A stretch of 64,000 nt of DNA. It comes from Candidatus Poribacteria bacterium. Its GTDB lineage: Bacteria; Poribacteria; WGA-4E; WGA-3G. Each line of letters opens with the position of its first letter. Within the stretch, counting starts at the first letter, position 1. Location of the stretch: contig JAJEIP010000003.1 of assembly GCA_022827885.1 (NCBI GenBank), forward strand, positions 1 to 64,000, read 5' to 3'. The position numbers were made by a program, and so were the translations under genes. The notes beneath the pieces are model-generated. The model did not search any database. It had not been told where the DNA came from and worked only from the letters and a program-made list of their open reading frames with translations. Positions 52,210-61,457 of the stretch are shown here, piece by piece.

Positions 52210-52893
52210 CTACTCAAACAGACGCGCGACTGGGCAGGTAAAACCCGGTATGACATTATCACCAGTGAGTGTATCATCACGTGTGAGTATCTCAATATCC
52301 GTCTCAGAACGATACACCGTCACGGTTTTGGTAACGGGTTCAAGCACCCAGACGAGGCGTGTTCCTGCCTCCAGATAGGCAAGTGCTTTTTCGGCAACAC
52401 GAGATTGGACATCCGACGGAGAAACAACCTCAATCGCCAGATCAGGGGGTATGGAAAAACCCTTTGTTTTATCGCCAGTCAACCGCGTCGTTGAAACAAA
52501 GGCGACATCCGGTTTTACTATGCGTTCCCCAACCTGAAAGGTTGTTTCTGCGGTGTACAGACGTCCGAGTTTCTGTTGATAAACATGCGAATACAAATAG
52601 TGAATGATATTGACGCTAATTTCACCATGTTCTCTCGACGGTGGTGCCATCGGTACTAACTCTCCCTTAACATATTCATACCCCTCTACATCCTGCTCGA
52701 GAAACTCCTCCAACGTCATTGTGGTGCGGATTGTGCACATCTCTGGAGGGAGTGGTGGCGACTTTGGCACCAATTTGCCATCTATGTATTCATATCCTTC
52801 TACATCATGCTCCAAGAACTCTTCCAACGTCATCTTGACACTTTCTGGCGGACGTATACCTTGCTCAACTTCGTGGATTTCTTGTAACTTCAT
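52210..52893 (-). CDS. Uma2-family (DUF820) putative endonuclease with duplicated N-terminal segment
   Basis: The 227-residue protein has the PD-(D/E)xK-like Uma2 core: IVKPDVAFV, PPDLAIEVVSP (Glu), EKALAYLEAGTRLVWVLEP and VYRSET. A 34-residue N-terminal stretch occurs twice in tandem: MTLEEFLEHDVEGYEYIDGKLV and MTLEEFLEQDVEGYEYVKGELV, in two places about 37 residues apart. Family members start with one such copy, so the first is probably a recent duplication. Uma2 genes are numerous in some phyla; their function is not established. Confidence 0.88.
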   Translation of the reverse strand: MKLQEIHEVEQGIRPPESVKMTLEEFLEHDVEGYEYIDGKLVPKSPPLPPEMCTIRTTMTLEEFLEQDVEGYEYVKGELVPMAPPSREHGEISVNIIHYLYSHVYQQKLGRLYTAETTFQVGERIVKPDVAFVSTTRLTGDKTKGFSIPPDLAIEVVSPSDVQSRVAEKALAYLEAGTRLVWVLEPVTKTVTVYRSETDIEILTRDDTLTGDNVIPGFTCPVARLFE

Positions 52894-52913
52894 GCTTTTA
52901 ATTCCCTCGTATA

Positions 52914-52978
52914 GAAAGTTTGCAAGTGTGCTAAAGTTTGCAGATGAACCAGAACCCTCTGGAAACTTTACGGACTTT
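52914..52978. repeat. AAAGT-rich dispersed intergenic repeat, copy 3
   Basis: Bases 52,914-52,938 match 15,844-15,868 perfectly in inverse orientation. The 3' part (TGGAAACTTTACGGACTTTAG) matches the inverse of the other end of copy 1. It separates the Uma2 and threonine synthase genes. Confidence 0.75.
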
Positions 52979-53013
52979 AGAACATTTTATAGACTTTGAA
53001 ACTTTCCCCAGAC

Positions 53014-54246
53014 CTATCCAATTTCCGTCATCAATTTCCGAAAAGCGTTGAGTTGCGGGGCAATGATATGTGATGAATCCGTTTTGTTCTCAAGTGCCTC
53101 AACGGTTTTGAGTCCGTTGCCTGTGATAGCGAGAACTGTTGGCTCATCAGGTCCGATGTGTCCACTTTCTATCAATTTTTTCGCGGCGGCGAGTGTGACA
53201 CCCCCAGCGGTTTCCGTGAAAATACCTTCTGTGGAAGCGAGAAGTTTGATGGCATCCACAATCTCAATATCGGTGGCATGTTCGCCGACACCCCCAGAGT
53301 TTCGGACGGTATCCACAGCATAGATGCCGTCTGCGGGGTTTCCAATCGCGAGCGATTTAGCGATTGTATTGGGTCTCACAGGCTTTACAAAATCGCCATT
53401 CTCTTTGTATGTATTGACGATGGGTCCACATCCCTCGGCTTGCGCGACATGGATTTTAGTGTTCGGTGTATCTATTAATCCCAAAATGTGAAATTCTTTT
53501 AAAGCTTTGCCAATCTTTGTAATGAGAGAACCTCCGGCAGCAGGTGCAACGATATGCGCGGGTGCCTTCCAACCGAGTTGTTCGATCAATTCAAAGCAGA
53601 GGGTTTTTGAGCCTTCAGCGTAGAACGGACGGATGTTGATATTAACAAATGCCCACGGATAGACCCCACCAATTTCACTACAGAGTCGGTTGACATCGTC
53701 ATACGTGCCAGTGATACCGACGACTGTAGGACCATAAACGAGGGAGGCAACGACTTTGCCGACTTCGAGGTCCGCGGGGATGAAAATGAAGCAATTCAGT
53801 TTCGCGATGGCGGCGTGTGCGGCAACTGCATTGGCGAGGTTGCCAGTAGAGGCACAGGAAACAGTCTCAAAATCGAATTCTTTTGCTTTGCTCAAGGCGA
53901 CGGCGACAACCCGATCTTTGAAGGAAAAGGTCGGATGGCAGACGGTGTCATCTTTGATATAGAGTTCTTTGACGCCGAGCGCGTCTCCAAGATTCTTCGC
54001 TCGGACGAGCGGCGTAAATCCGGTGTGAGTGCCATCTGTCGGTTCACCATCTATTGGCAGCAGATCCGCATAACGCCACATGCTCTCTGGACCGTTTTCT
54101 ATTGAATGCCTTGAAATAGATTTTTGTATCTCTTCATAGTTATAGTCTACTTCCAGGGGCCCGAAACAGAACTCGCAAACGTGGAGCGGTTCCTTGGGAT
54201 ACTTCTCCCCACATTCACGGCATTTGAGCCCTAATACTTTTTCCAT
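53014..54246 (-). CDS. thrC: Threonine synthase
   Basis: The 410-residue PLP enzyme converts O-phosphohomoserine to threonine. An N-terminal zinc ribbon (CRECG...CEFCFGPLE) precedes the PLP lysine in HPTFSFKDRVV and the phosphate loop APAAGGSLIT. The C-terminal AITGNGLKTVEAL is conserved. Size and start match class with zinc ribbon. Its ATG abuts a single gene-boundary repeat end (54,247-54,266), which supplies CAAGG. Confidence 0.94.
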   Translation of the reverse strand: MEKVLGLKCRECGEKYPKEPLHVCEFCFGPLEVDYNYEEIQKSISRHSIENGPESMWRYADLLPIDGEPTDGTHTGFTPLVRAKNLGDALGVKELYIKDDTVCHPTFSFKDRVVAVALSKAKEFDFETVSCASTGNLANAVAAHAAIAKLNCFIFIPADLEVGKVVASLVYGPTVVGITGTYDDVNRLCSEIGGVYPWAFVNINIRPFYAEGSKTLCFELIEQLGWKAPAHIVAPAAGGSLITKIGKALKEFHILGLIDTPNTKIHVAQAEGCGPIVNTYKENGDFVKPVRPNTIAKSLAIGNPADGIYAVDTVRNSGGVGEHATDIEIVDAIKLLASTEGIFTETAGGVTLAAAKKLIESGHIGPDEPTVLAITGNGLKTVEALENKTDSSHIIAPQLNAFRKLMTEIG

Positions 54247-54310
54247 TTTTTTAATTTTCCTTGCGGTTCGATCAGGCCGGTTAGGACTTTGACGAGCCTC
54301 ATCGTAATCC
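54247..54310 (-). repeat. Gene-boundary repeat, single end F at thrC
   Basis: TTTTTTAATTTTCCTTGCGG (54,247-54,266) followed by TTCGATCAGGCCGGTTAGGA is the standard end with the adjacent LTEP/Q-coding part. Its inner bases continue to about 54,310 with similarity to copy A (GGACTTTGACG). The partner end is absent; the next 130 bases show no gene. Confidence 0.75.
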
Positions 54311-54440
54311 AGCCCGGCACGTTGTTTGGGCTTACGTTTTTGGTGCTATCAAGATCGTGTGCTTTTGACATTTCGTTCACAACCAGAAAACGACGATTTC
54401 ACCCATAAGCAGATCGTCGTGATGCACCAGAATCAGAAGA

Positions 54441-55760
54441 TTAGATTGTCAGTTTAACGCTAAATTCGTTCTTTCCAGATTGTAATGTGAGACGTATAAA
54501 AAGCGAATGTTCCCCTATCCATTTGACATCATCGACGTTGGACTCGATTAATTGTAAACCTTCGTGGTCACCCCAGACGACTATCCCATAAGGCATCGTC
54601 CGCGTTGACTCTACCACAATGGCGATGTGCAGTTGTGTCCGATGTCGCGTCGGTAAAAAGCCCGTTAGGACAGGTGTATTCGCCTCGGACTGTAATATCC
54701 GTTCGGCAGCATAGTCTTTGATTTCAACGGGCGCCATATCCCCTTCAACAAATGTCAATTCACATGCCGCGTCGTAGTAAAATATCTTTAACGTAGACTT
54801 CGGGTCAGTCGTTTCCTCTTGGATCTCCAGACTTGCCCCTACAACCGCTGTCGGTTCGGTTTTCTGACACTGTTTTATATAATCGTCAACCATTTGCGAA
54901 AGGAGCAGCGGCTTTGTGTCTTGAAAACCCACCACGTGTGCGAAGTATGCATCGAGGCGTTCCAACCCCTCTTGTCCGAGGTGTGTAACGGCAAGCGGGT
55001 CGATATGTTCGACATAACCCAGCCATTGATTCCACGCTGCGCTCTCGACATAGACATCATAATGGTGTTGCGCTGTTCCGTTTAAGAGTGCTGCACGGAG
55101 ATTATGTGCGTCTTCATCAAGATGACCAGGGGTATGGTAAGGGATACCGACAATCTTTTCAAACGATTGGTCAGGGGTCCCCCGTGCGACAATCGCATCA
55201 AGAGACGCTGAAATTTCAAGCGGGTAAAAACACCCAAAACCCCCGCGGTCGGACCTCTCAATTTCAGGAACATCCGGGGCTGCCGCATCCACATCTCGCT
55301 GATTCCAATGATAGCCCCAAAGCCCTCGGAAGCCCGTCTGTTCAAGGGCTCGCAGGAACGTATCATTCTTGAAGACTGCCCCTGCGATATTCATCTCCGT
55401 CCAAGGCAGCGTTCGCTTGAGTCTTTCGCGTTCCCTGATTACATATTCCGGCAACTTTTCTCGCATGGTGACGAGATGCGATGCCATGGCTTCTGTGCTG
55501 GCACCCGGATTGGCGTTTCTTGCAGCCTCCCAGTTCGTTTCCCAGATGGGTCTGATATCGAGCATCAACAAGGAAGCGTCGCCGTTCTCTGTATGGAACG
55601 TTGTGAGCAACCTCGCGACGACTGGTGCAGATTTGGTATCGACTGCCCATGTTATGGGTATACCGTGTTTATGTGCGACTTCCGCTAACAGTCGGACCCC
55701 TTCACGGAGCCGCTCCCTGTCTTCCGCTATCGCTGTGCTTACCAACCCGTAACTCAGCAT
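54441..55760 (-). CDS. Polysaccharide deacetylase-like protein (unclassified)
   Basis: The 439-residue protein has an N-terminal TIM-like barrel with a NodB-like layout (YGLVSTAIAEDRERLREGVRLLAEVAHKHG; PITWAVDTKSAPVVARLL) and a GLWGYHWNQRDVD motif, then a C-terminal beta domain (LKIFYYDAACELTFVEGDMAPVE). Clear metal-binding HxxxH or catalytic Asp residues are not obvious. It begins 2 bases after the stop of the aldolase gene and is co-transcribed with it. Function is uncertain; a carbohydrate-active role is only an inference. Confidence 0.6.
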   Translation of the reverse strand: MLSYGLVSTAIAEDRERLREGVRLLAEVAHKHGIPITWAVDTKSAPVVARLLTTFHTENGDASLLMLDIRPIWETNWEAARNANPGASTEAMASHLVTMREKLPEYVIRERERLKRTLPWTEMNIAGAVFKNDTFLRALEQTGFRGLWGYHWNQRDVDAAAPDVPEIERSDRGGFGCFYPLEISASLDAIVARGTPDQSFEKIVGIPYHTPGHLDEDAHNLRAALLNGTAQHHYDVYVESAAWNQWLGYVEHIDPLAVTHLGQEGLERLDAYFAHVVGFQDTKPLLLSQMVDDYIKQCQKTEPTAVVGASLEIQEETTDPKSTLKIFYYDAACELTFVEGDMAPVEIKDYAAERILQSEANTPVLTGFLPTRHRTQLHIAIVVESTRTMPYGIVVWGDHEGLQLIESNVDDVKWIGEHSLFIRLTLQSGKNEFSVKLTI

Positions 55761-55762
55761 TA

Positions 55763-56470
55763 CTATTCCAAAAAGACGGTAACGCCCATGTCGGCATACT
55801 TCTGGCGCGTGCTCGGACTGCCGTTCCTAAAGCAAACAGCAGTTGTCGTTCCTTCTAAAGCTTTCGCGACGTATTCCACACAGGCATCCACGGTCTGGAG
55901 CGCATGATTCGGGTGGCTCTCAATGCTGAACGTCAGATCCGCAGGACCAAAGGAGAGACAGTCAACACCCGGCTTCGCGAGAGACCGCGCATGTGTGACG
56001 GCTTCTATGGACTCAATCTGCATCCAGAGGATGCCATTGGTGTTCCACCAGTCGGCGTATTCAAGCCGTTCTTTGCCTTCGGAATTCACTCGCGGGGCAC
56101 CGCCCCAACTCCGCAGTCCCTGCTGCGGATAGTAGAAAGCAGCGACGGCTTCGTTTACGGTTTCGTCTAATTCGACCTGTGGCACCTCAATGCCTGAGGG
56201 ACCTAAATCAAGGTAGTTGCCGATGAGATATGTGTTTCGGGTGTGCTTAATCCGAAAGTTGGCGGGAATTCCGAGTTCATTCGCCATATTACAGAAGGCG
56301 ACGAGCCGATCCTCGTTGTATGGAGAGTGTTGGCTATCCACGGCGACAAAATCGTAGCCGCCCTCTTCGACTTTGGCGACGAGTGCGTCGGCAGATATTG
56401 CCATAGAGACGTTAGCGCCATAGACGAGTTCCCCGTTATGGATCCGTTGTTTCAAATTTGCTGCTGACAT
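55763..56470 (-). CDS. HpcH/HpaI-family aldolase
   Basis: The 235-residue class II pyruvate-type aldolase has VYGANVSMAI, YDFVAVDSQHSPYN (catalytic His region), IEVPQVELDE, a metal-binding Glu in LWMQIESIEAV and a metal-binding Asp in LSFGPADLTFS. It cleaves or forms 2-keto-3-deoxy sugar acids or related compounds. An in-frame upstream region to 56,620 has no binding site. GAGGA next to ATG 56,476 and 6 bases from ATG 56,470 favours the latter. It resembles dehydratase partners in sugar-acid breakdown. Confidence 0.88.
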   Translation of the reverse strand: MSAANLKQRIHNGELVYGANVSMAISADALVAKVEEGGYDFVAVDSQHSPYNEDRLVAFCNMANELGIPANFRIKHTRNTYLIGNYLDLGPSGIEVPQVELDETVNEAVAAFYYPQQGLRSWGGAPRVNSEGKERLEYADWWNTNGILWMQIESIEAVTHARSLAKPGVDCLSFGPADLTFSIESHPNHALQTVDACVEYVAKALEGTTTAVCFRNGSPSTRQKYADMGVTVFLE

Positions 56471-56552
56471 TGTCATTCCTCGCTTTTTTGGTGCAGCTTG
56501 CAGGTTTCCAAAACTTGCCGTAAAAATTGTCTGCGGTGTGCGTAAGTCCAGT

Positions 56553-56680
56553 TTTATAGTAAAGTCAAAAAATAAGTTGACGCCTGTAGCACAAACTGTT
56601 AGTTTGCGCCTCTTTAGCACGCAGACGAACAGTCTACGCTACAGTAGAAGTGTTCACGTAATTATGGACTTTACTATAAA
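56553..56680. repeat. Nested palindromic element (MITE-like) with 14-bp terminal repeats
   Basis: TTTATAGTAAAGTC (56,553-56,566) and its exact inverse GACTTTACTATAAA (56,667-56,680) flank a second, imperfect inverted repeat of about 24 bases, from TGTAGCACAAACTG at 56,585 to CAGTCTACGCTACA at 56,643. The 128-bp unit carries no gene and lies in the divergent gap between the aldolase and archease genes. Confidence 0.8.
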
Positions 56681-56824
56681 TGCAAACGGCATAGCAGATG
56701 CTATTCCGAAACCAAGGCAGTCACTTCAAGTCACGCTTGGACCTCTATAATTATACCCTAAAAATCCTTTTGTGTCAACGGATTTGTGTTTTGGATGGCG
56801 GGATTCAGTGTGTAAATTCAAGAA

Positions 56825-56853
56825 TTGACAGGATCGGATTTTCGGGATATGAT
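56825..56853 (+). promoter_or_regulatory. Sigma70-type promoter of the archease gene
   Basis: A perfect TTGACA (56,825-56,830) and TATGAT (56,848-56,853) are 17 bases apart. The start near 56,860 leaves a leader of about 33 bases to ATG 56,893. Confidence 0.75.
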
Positions 56854-56892
56854 GTTGTTGGATGAAAAAAAATCGTAGCGATGGAGAGTTGC

Positions 56893-57312
56893 ATGAAACC
56901 CTATGAATACCTTGAACACACAGCGGATATGGGACTGTTGGTGAGAGGGAAAAGTCTATCGGATCTTCTGAAAAATGCGGCACAGGGACTCTTTGAAACA
57001 ATAGCCGTCGTGGATACCGTTGATGAGACAGACGCAGTGGAGATCCACCTCACGGCTGAATCTGTGGAAGACCTTTTTGTGAGATGGCTCGACGAACTCA
57101 TCTTCCAGCACGAAACAAAGGAGACTTTTTTTAAACGTGCCGACATCAAAAACTGTAGTGAAACAGAAGTATCAGCGACGGTTTACGGGGAACGTGCAAA
57201 TTTCGATAAACATGAGGTTTATACAGAAATTAAGAGTGTTACATATCACCAGTTGCAGGTCGTGCGAAAGTGTGATGGGAGTTGGTTCGCTCAGGTTATT
57301 TTTGATCTTTGA
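56893..57312 (+). CDS. Archease (SHS2-domain RNA ligase activator)
   Basis: The 139-residue protein has the archease start YEYLEHTADMGLLVRGKSL with the metal-binding Asp of HTADMG, LLKNAAQGLFETI and the conserved WLDELIFQHE, then a C-terminal KSVTYHQLQV that ends before a final strand. Archease promotes multiple turnover and GTP use by RtcB, the tRNA and RNA repair ligase. No rtcB lies in the window. ATG 56,893 has GGAGAG upstream; an ATG 12 bases earlier is less likely. Confidence 0.92.
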   Translation: MKPYEYLEHTADMGLLVRGKSLSDLLKNAAQGLFETIAVVDTVDETDAVEIHLTAESVEDLFVRWLDELIFQHETKETFFKRADIKNCSETEVSATVYGERANFDKHEVYTEIKSVTYHQLQVVRKCDGSWFAQVIFDL

Positions 57313-57316
57313 GAAC

Positions 57317-59254
57317 CTATGGATAGAACTGGTACATCGTGGTGTTTAGAAGGATGTTCAGGAGACTCCATGTGCTTCCCATGAGATAATCACCGAGAAC
57401 TAACCCAAGAAAGAAGGGAATGGCACGCCGATAACTCTGGATACCCCCGTGTCGGAGGATAAGCCATTTCAACGTCAAAGCGATCAACAACGGAATCCAG
57501 AGGTCGGACATCTCTTGGTTGCTCGCCATTACATAACCGAGTGGATGCAGCGGCAGCCAAAAGAACTTCACTCGAAGATACGTCAGCACCATCATCACAG
57601 AAAATCCGATGCCCATGAATATTACGCCGAGCCAGTCTGTGTCGAGGGGATACGTAATCCAGTTTGTTAACCGCCCGAAGTATTCTCTCCCGTAACCGAG
57701 TGCCCAGGGTCCAAAGTATCCGGAATCCGCACCGAATTTGTAATAGAAATGTAGTTGCACCCAGAAAGCGACAATCACACCGAAAACAGTAGCGATGATA
57801 ACCGTCAAGAGCATCCGGCGTTGGTTAATATTGGCGAGTTCCGCGATTTTAAAAGCCTCTAACTGATGTGGCATCTGCTGCGGACGGTAATCTCGATTGA
57901 AAAAGCAGACGGAGAGTGCGGTTAAGTTCCGCGCACCGAGACGGTGCGTCCCCAAAAGCGTGTTTAAGATGTATCGGGGTGCCTGCCAGTGGTAGGCATG
58001 GACAAAAATGCCAGACTCGGCACGGATGCGTGTTGTGACCAACGGCGTTATAAGGAACAGGACAGCGAAAGTGAGTGCGAGCCAGACCGCCATACCCGCC
58101 TTGTAGAGGAGAAACGCAAACAGTAGAACGCCAAGTACAAAGCCCCAGACAGCCACTCGATACGACATCGGTTCGTCGTGCTGCTCGATGGGAGGTTCTC
58201 GTCCGCGTGATGGTAGCGCGCTTCTCAAAACGGCTCCGAAATGCCGTTTCCCTGTCCACCCAAAAAAGAAACAGAGTCCTATAAATGCCCCGATCGTCTG
58301 TTCGTTAAGATACGGAAAGCGCGGAATACTACTCCATCCAACCGCTTTTGCCAAAGCGACTTCGTTCCGGTAGAGAAAATAGAAGAGGCTCGTCGAAAAG
58401 AGGACATCCAACGGCATGAGGAACATAATGCCGATGGCAAACGGGTAAAAGGCGGTGATGATGGTGCCGTAGAGACTCAAGGGTGCCTCCTGAAACGAGA
58501 AAAAACGGCGTGTCACTGGAATATGCGGAATCACGGGATAGAGATGGCTTAATCCGTTGAAAAGACTGATGCCAGCAGCGATCGCGAAGCCGATCCACAT
58601 CCGCTTATTTCGGAAGAAACTGGACGTAGGGTTGGTCATCGCAAGCGGGAGTTGAATAATCGGGAAGGTGAGCCGTTCACGCTGCGCCCACTGCCGGCGG
58701 AGGATCGTATTGAGGCAGAGAAAGATGAACGCTATCACCGAAAACAGTAATAACCATGCCCCCATCACCGGCAACCAAACCCGTAAGTGAAGCGGATGAT
58801 ATAGACTGGATTCCCCAAGGTAATAGCCACGGAGCGCGTCTCTATCGGAAACGGTGAGCCATTCTGGAAGGTGGTGCCAAAATAGGGTGCGCCACTCGTT
58901 CTCTTCGGTTGCAAACCAGAAACTATGTCCGAGGACAGAGAGGATCGCTTGAAAGACATCGCAGCCAGCCAAGGATGTCGAGAAGCTGAGTGTCACGTAC
59001 AAAAATAACAGTTCGCCTTGTCCAAGTGCTAAGTTGCTTTTTAGGAGACGGATGACACTGTTCATCAGCATCACTGCGGTGAGGATGAAAATGACATTGG
59101 ACAGCGGGACCACCCACGTCGGGAAGGTATAGCGCACGAGTTCCATCTGGATGAGGAAATAGCAGTTGATCGGTGCGCTAATGGCAAAGATGGTGATGAC
59201 GCGCCATGTCAAGGCACGTTGTTGAGGGAGAGAAGTCAATTTACCAACGTCCAT
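57317..59254 (-). CDS. DUF6785-type multi-spanning membrane protein
   Basis: The 645-residue protein has about fourteen to sixteen hydrophobic segments with conserved stretches (VTLSFSTSLAGCDVFQAILSVLG, WAQRERLTFPIIQLPLAM, RIRAESGIFVHAYHWQAP, LHPLGYVMASN) and resembles the large DUF6785/DUF6784 membrane proteins that are common in Poribacteria and Planctomycetes-like genomes. The family has some likeness to oligopeptide transporters. Substrate is unknown. ATG 59,254 overlaps the preceding enolase-superfamily gene by 14 bases, so it may take up the substrate of that enzyme. Confidence 0.75.
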   Translation of the reverse strand: MDVGKLTSLPQQRALTWRVITIFAISAPINCYFLIQMELVRYTFPTWVVPLSNVIFILTAVMLMNSVIRLLKSNLALGQGELLFLYVTLSFSTSLAGCDVFQAILSVLGHSFWFATEENEWRTLFWHHLPEWLTVSDRDALRGYYLGESSLYHPLHLRVWLPVMGAWLLLFSVIAFIFLCLNTILRRQWAQRERLTFPIIQLPLAMTNPTSSFFRNKRMWIGFAIAAGISLFNGLSHLYPVIPHIPVTRRFFSFQEAPLSLYGTIITAFYPFAIGIMFLMPLDVLFSTSLFYFLYRNEVALAKAVGWSSIPRFPYLNEQTIGAFIGLCFFFGWTGKRHFGAVLRSALPSRGREPPIEQHDEPMSYRVAVWGFVLGVLLFAFLLYKAGMAVWLALTFAVLFLITPLVTTRIRAESGIFVHAYHWQAPRYILNTLLGTHRLGARNLTALSVCFFNRDYRPQQMPHQLEAFKIAELANINQRRMLLTVIIATVFGVIVAFWVQLHFYYKFGADSGYFGPWALGYGREYFGRLTNWITYPLDTDWLGVIFMGIGFSVMMVLTYLRVKFFWLPLHPLGYVMASNQEMSDLWIPLLIALTLKWLILRHGGIQSYRRAIPFFLGLVLGDYLMGSTWSLLNILLNTTMYQFYP

Positions 59255-60512
59255 GCACAGGGGTCTCACGCGCCTTCTCGAAGAGGTCTGTCCATGCGTC
59301 AGTGCCGTCGTCGAAGGTTAATTCCAGACGCGCACCTTCCACCTGTGCCGCACCGTTGCCGGCATTGAAATAGCTCAGACCATCACCAGACATGTGGATG
59401 CAACTGCCATCAGGATAAACAGCCGTTTTGATGATGCGCGGGACAGGATGAATCGTGTAACCCTCAGCATCTAACTGATCATCAGGCACGCGGAAACGTT
59501 CGACTGCGTCTTCATCGACTTCAACGCCTAACCCAGGGGCATCAGGGACCTTGTGGCATCCCTCCGAGACGTGTATCGGTTGTGTGAGCAGATGGTCGCT
59601 ATAGAGATTAATACAGGTGATTGCGGGCCATGTCGCATGTGTGAGCACACTCCCGAGATGTCCTGCCCACGTCGTCGTCAAGCCGTTTCCGACGATCTGG
59701 AGCCAAAACGGCATATCCGCTGCCGCACTGAGTTGCCCCTCACGCATGACCTGCGATTTACCGCCACCGATAACAAATCCAGTGTTTACGTCCTCGCGGA
59801 TGCAGGTGGTATAGGGGGGTGACCCGAAGTGCATGGCGACTTGACACCCGACGGTTTGGCGAATCCGCTTGTTGCCCTCAACATCGTTCTGCGGGATAGG
59901 CGTTTCAAACATGGCGACGTTTGGGTGTGCAGCGAGTTTTTGTAGGATCGGGATAGCCGTCTCTGCGTCGCGCCACGAACCGTTAGGATCGAGGTCGAGT
60001 TTGAAGTCGGATGGAACGCCTGCTGCGACCGCTTCTACCTGTGCAGTGATATCCCACCACGGACGCGGCTTGTTTTTGAAACTGGTATAACCGTTTTCTA
60101 CGGCATCTGCGGCTTCCGCTGCCCAGTTTTCAGGAGACGCGTCGATACACCACCACGAAATCGGGACCGCCTCACGACACTGCATGCCGAGGAGTTGGTA
60201 GACGGGTACCTCTAAAATTTTGCCGACGACATCGAAGAGTGCCATCTGTAAGCCTGCACCGAGTGAATCGTCGTTCATGCGTTCAGCAGGACTCTGTCCA
60301 AGCACACGTTCAACACTATCATCGCTGACTCGGGAATAGGTATAGTGGACGACAGTCTCACCCCAACCGACATGCCCGGTATCCGTGGTAACCTTGCACA
60401 GTTCAAGGATCGACCAGTTATAAACAGTGGACACGCTCTGGGTGGTAATCTGTTGTTGGCGCGGGGTGAAGGGGACATCTACAAGCACGCGTTCAACGTT
60501 CGTGACTTTCAT
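59241..60512 (-). CDS. Enolase-superfamily enzyme (mandelate racemase/muconate lactonising group)
   Basis: The 423-residue protein has the Lys pair on strand 2 (YTSFKNKPRPWW, K-x-K), metal ligands in LDLDPNGSW (Asp) and AMFETPIPQND (Glu), and a C-terminal part that is longer than in galactonate dehydratases. The third ligand is not clear (AMHFGSPP where Glu-Asp would be expected), so the reaction may differ. ATG 60,512 has AGGAG seven bases upstream. It is coupled to the DUF6785-type gene by overlap. Substrate is unknown, probably an acid sugar. Confidence 0.85.
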   Translation of the reverse strand: MKVTNVERVLVDVPFTPRQQQITTQSVSTVYNWSILELCKVTTDTGHVGWGETVVHYTYSRVSDDSVERVLGQSPAERMNDDSLGAGLQMALFDVVGKILEVPVYQLLGMQCREAVPISWWCIDASPENWAAEAADAVENGYTSFKNKPRPWWDITAQVEAVAAGVPSDFKLDLDPNGSWRDAETAIPILQKLAAHPNVAMFETPIPQNDVEGNKRIRQTVGCQVAMHFGSPPYTTCIREDVNTGFVIGGGKSQVMREGQLSAAADMPFWLQIVGNGLTTTWAGHLGSVLTHATWPAITCINLYSDHLLTQPIHVSEGCHKVPDAPGLGVEVDEDAVERFRVPDDQLDAEGYTIHPVPRIIKTAVYPDGSCIHMSGDGLSYFNAGNGAAQVEGARLELTFDDGTDAWTDLFEKARETPVHGRW

Positions 60513-60629
60513 GGAAGGACTCCTAAGGTTCAATGGAAGGATGCGAAGTATAGGGACCTTGGAATGTGTTTGGAAAAAGAAAAGAGGCGAGGGGATTTGA
60601 TTGAAGTCACCCCCTCGCTCTATACGATA

Positions 60630-61457
60630 TTAATAAGCGGCTTTAACCGCACCCCAGCTGGTAGTGACTTTGCCTTTGGCATCAATATCAAAGCCGTTGG
60701 CATTTGTAACGAGAATGCTGTCGATTCTGCCCATCCCCCAACTTTCGTGCCAGACCCCGACGGACCCGGCACCTTTGTCAGTGGCTTTGTCGCTTTCAAG
60801 AATGGGATCCCCGAGTTCTTCGGAGGGTGCGAATAGATCATCGACTTCATCAAGTTTCATGTACCAGACTTTGACGTTGTTGCCTTTGACTTCAACGCGT
60901 CCCAAATAGGCGACGGCATTCGTCTGGTCGAGTCCACCCCCTAAGCCGTGTGGCACACTCTCTATTTCCTTACCACCGTTCTCACAGCCGCACTGGTCGA
61001 GACATTGTCCGTCCGGGCAGCACCCGTCTGCCAGACTCATGAAAAGGACCGCCGCTGTCTCATTATAGCCCCAGACGGCGAGATAACCTTTATCGTCGCC
61101 TTTTCTGCGGAACTGGACACCGAAACTATCATCATCGCCAAAGGAAAAGACGACCTGGATGATACCGTCGGTAAAGTTTGTCAAACCCGGCAGCGGCGTG
61201 TTACAGGAGATACCACATCCCTCAGCGGTTTGCTTCATGGATCCTTTACCACCGAGTTTACCGCCTTCAAAATCATCCGCAGCCCAGATGGTGCCAGCGT
61301 TTCCCGGTTTATACTTTTTGATGTCGTTGACACCAGCGTCGGGTATTGCCTCCTTGGAGCCAGGCTCAAAATCGGCGTAAAACACAACTTGACCGCTGGC
61401 GTGAAATGAAACAAATAGACTCAAAACGAGAATCAAAAGAAAAAAACGTATTTTCAT
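60630..61457 (-). CDS. Secreted Cys-rich jellyroll-type protein, paralogue 1
   Basis: The 275-residue protein has a signal peptide (MKIRFFLLILVLSLFVSFHASG), a beta-rich body that starts VVFYADFE and resembles concanavalin-like/LamG folds (GVQFRRKGDDKGYLAVWGYNE), and a Cys cluster ADGCCPDGQCLDQCGCENGG. It ends KVTTSWGAVKAAY, similar to the end of the next two secreted proteins. A GGAGG precedes the ATG. It is about half identical to the gene at 61.7-62.5 kb by eye. It probably binds a glycan or metal; no catalytic residues are seen. Confidence 0.78.
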   Translation of the reverse strand: MKIRFFLLILVLSLFVSFHASGQVVFYADFEPGSKEAIPDAGVNDIKKYKPGNAGTIWAADDFEGGKLGGKGSMKQTAEGCGISCNTPLPGLTNFTDGIIQVVFSFGDDDSFGVQFRRKGDDKGYLAVWGYNETAAVLFMSLADGCCPDGQCLDQCGCENGGKEIESVPHGLGGGLDQTNAVAYLGRVEVKGNNVKVWYMKLDEVDDLFAPSEELGDPILESDKATDKGAGSVGVWHESWGMGRIDSILVTNANGFDIDAKGKVTTSWGAVKAAY

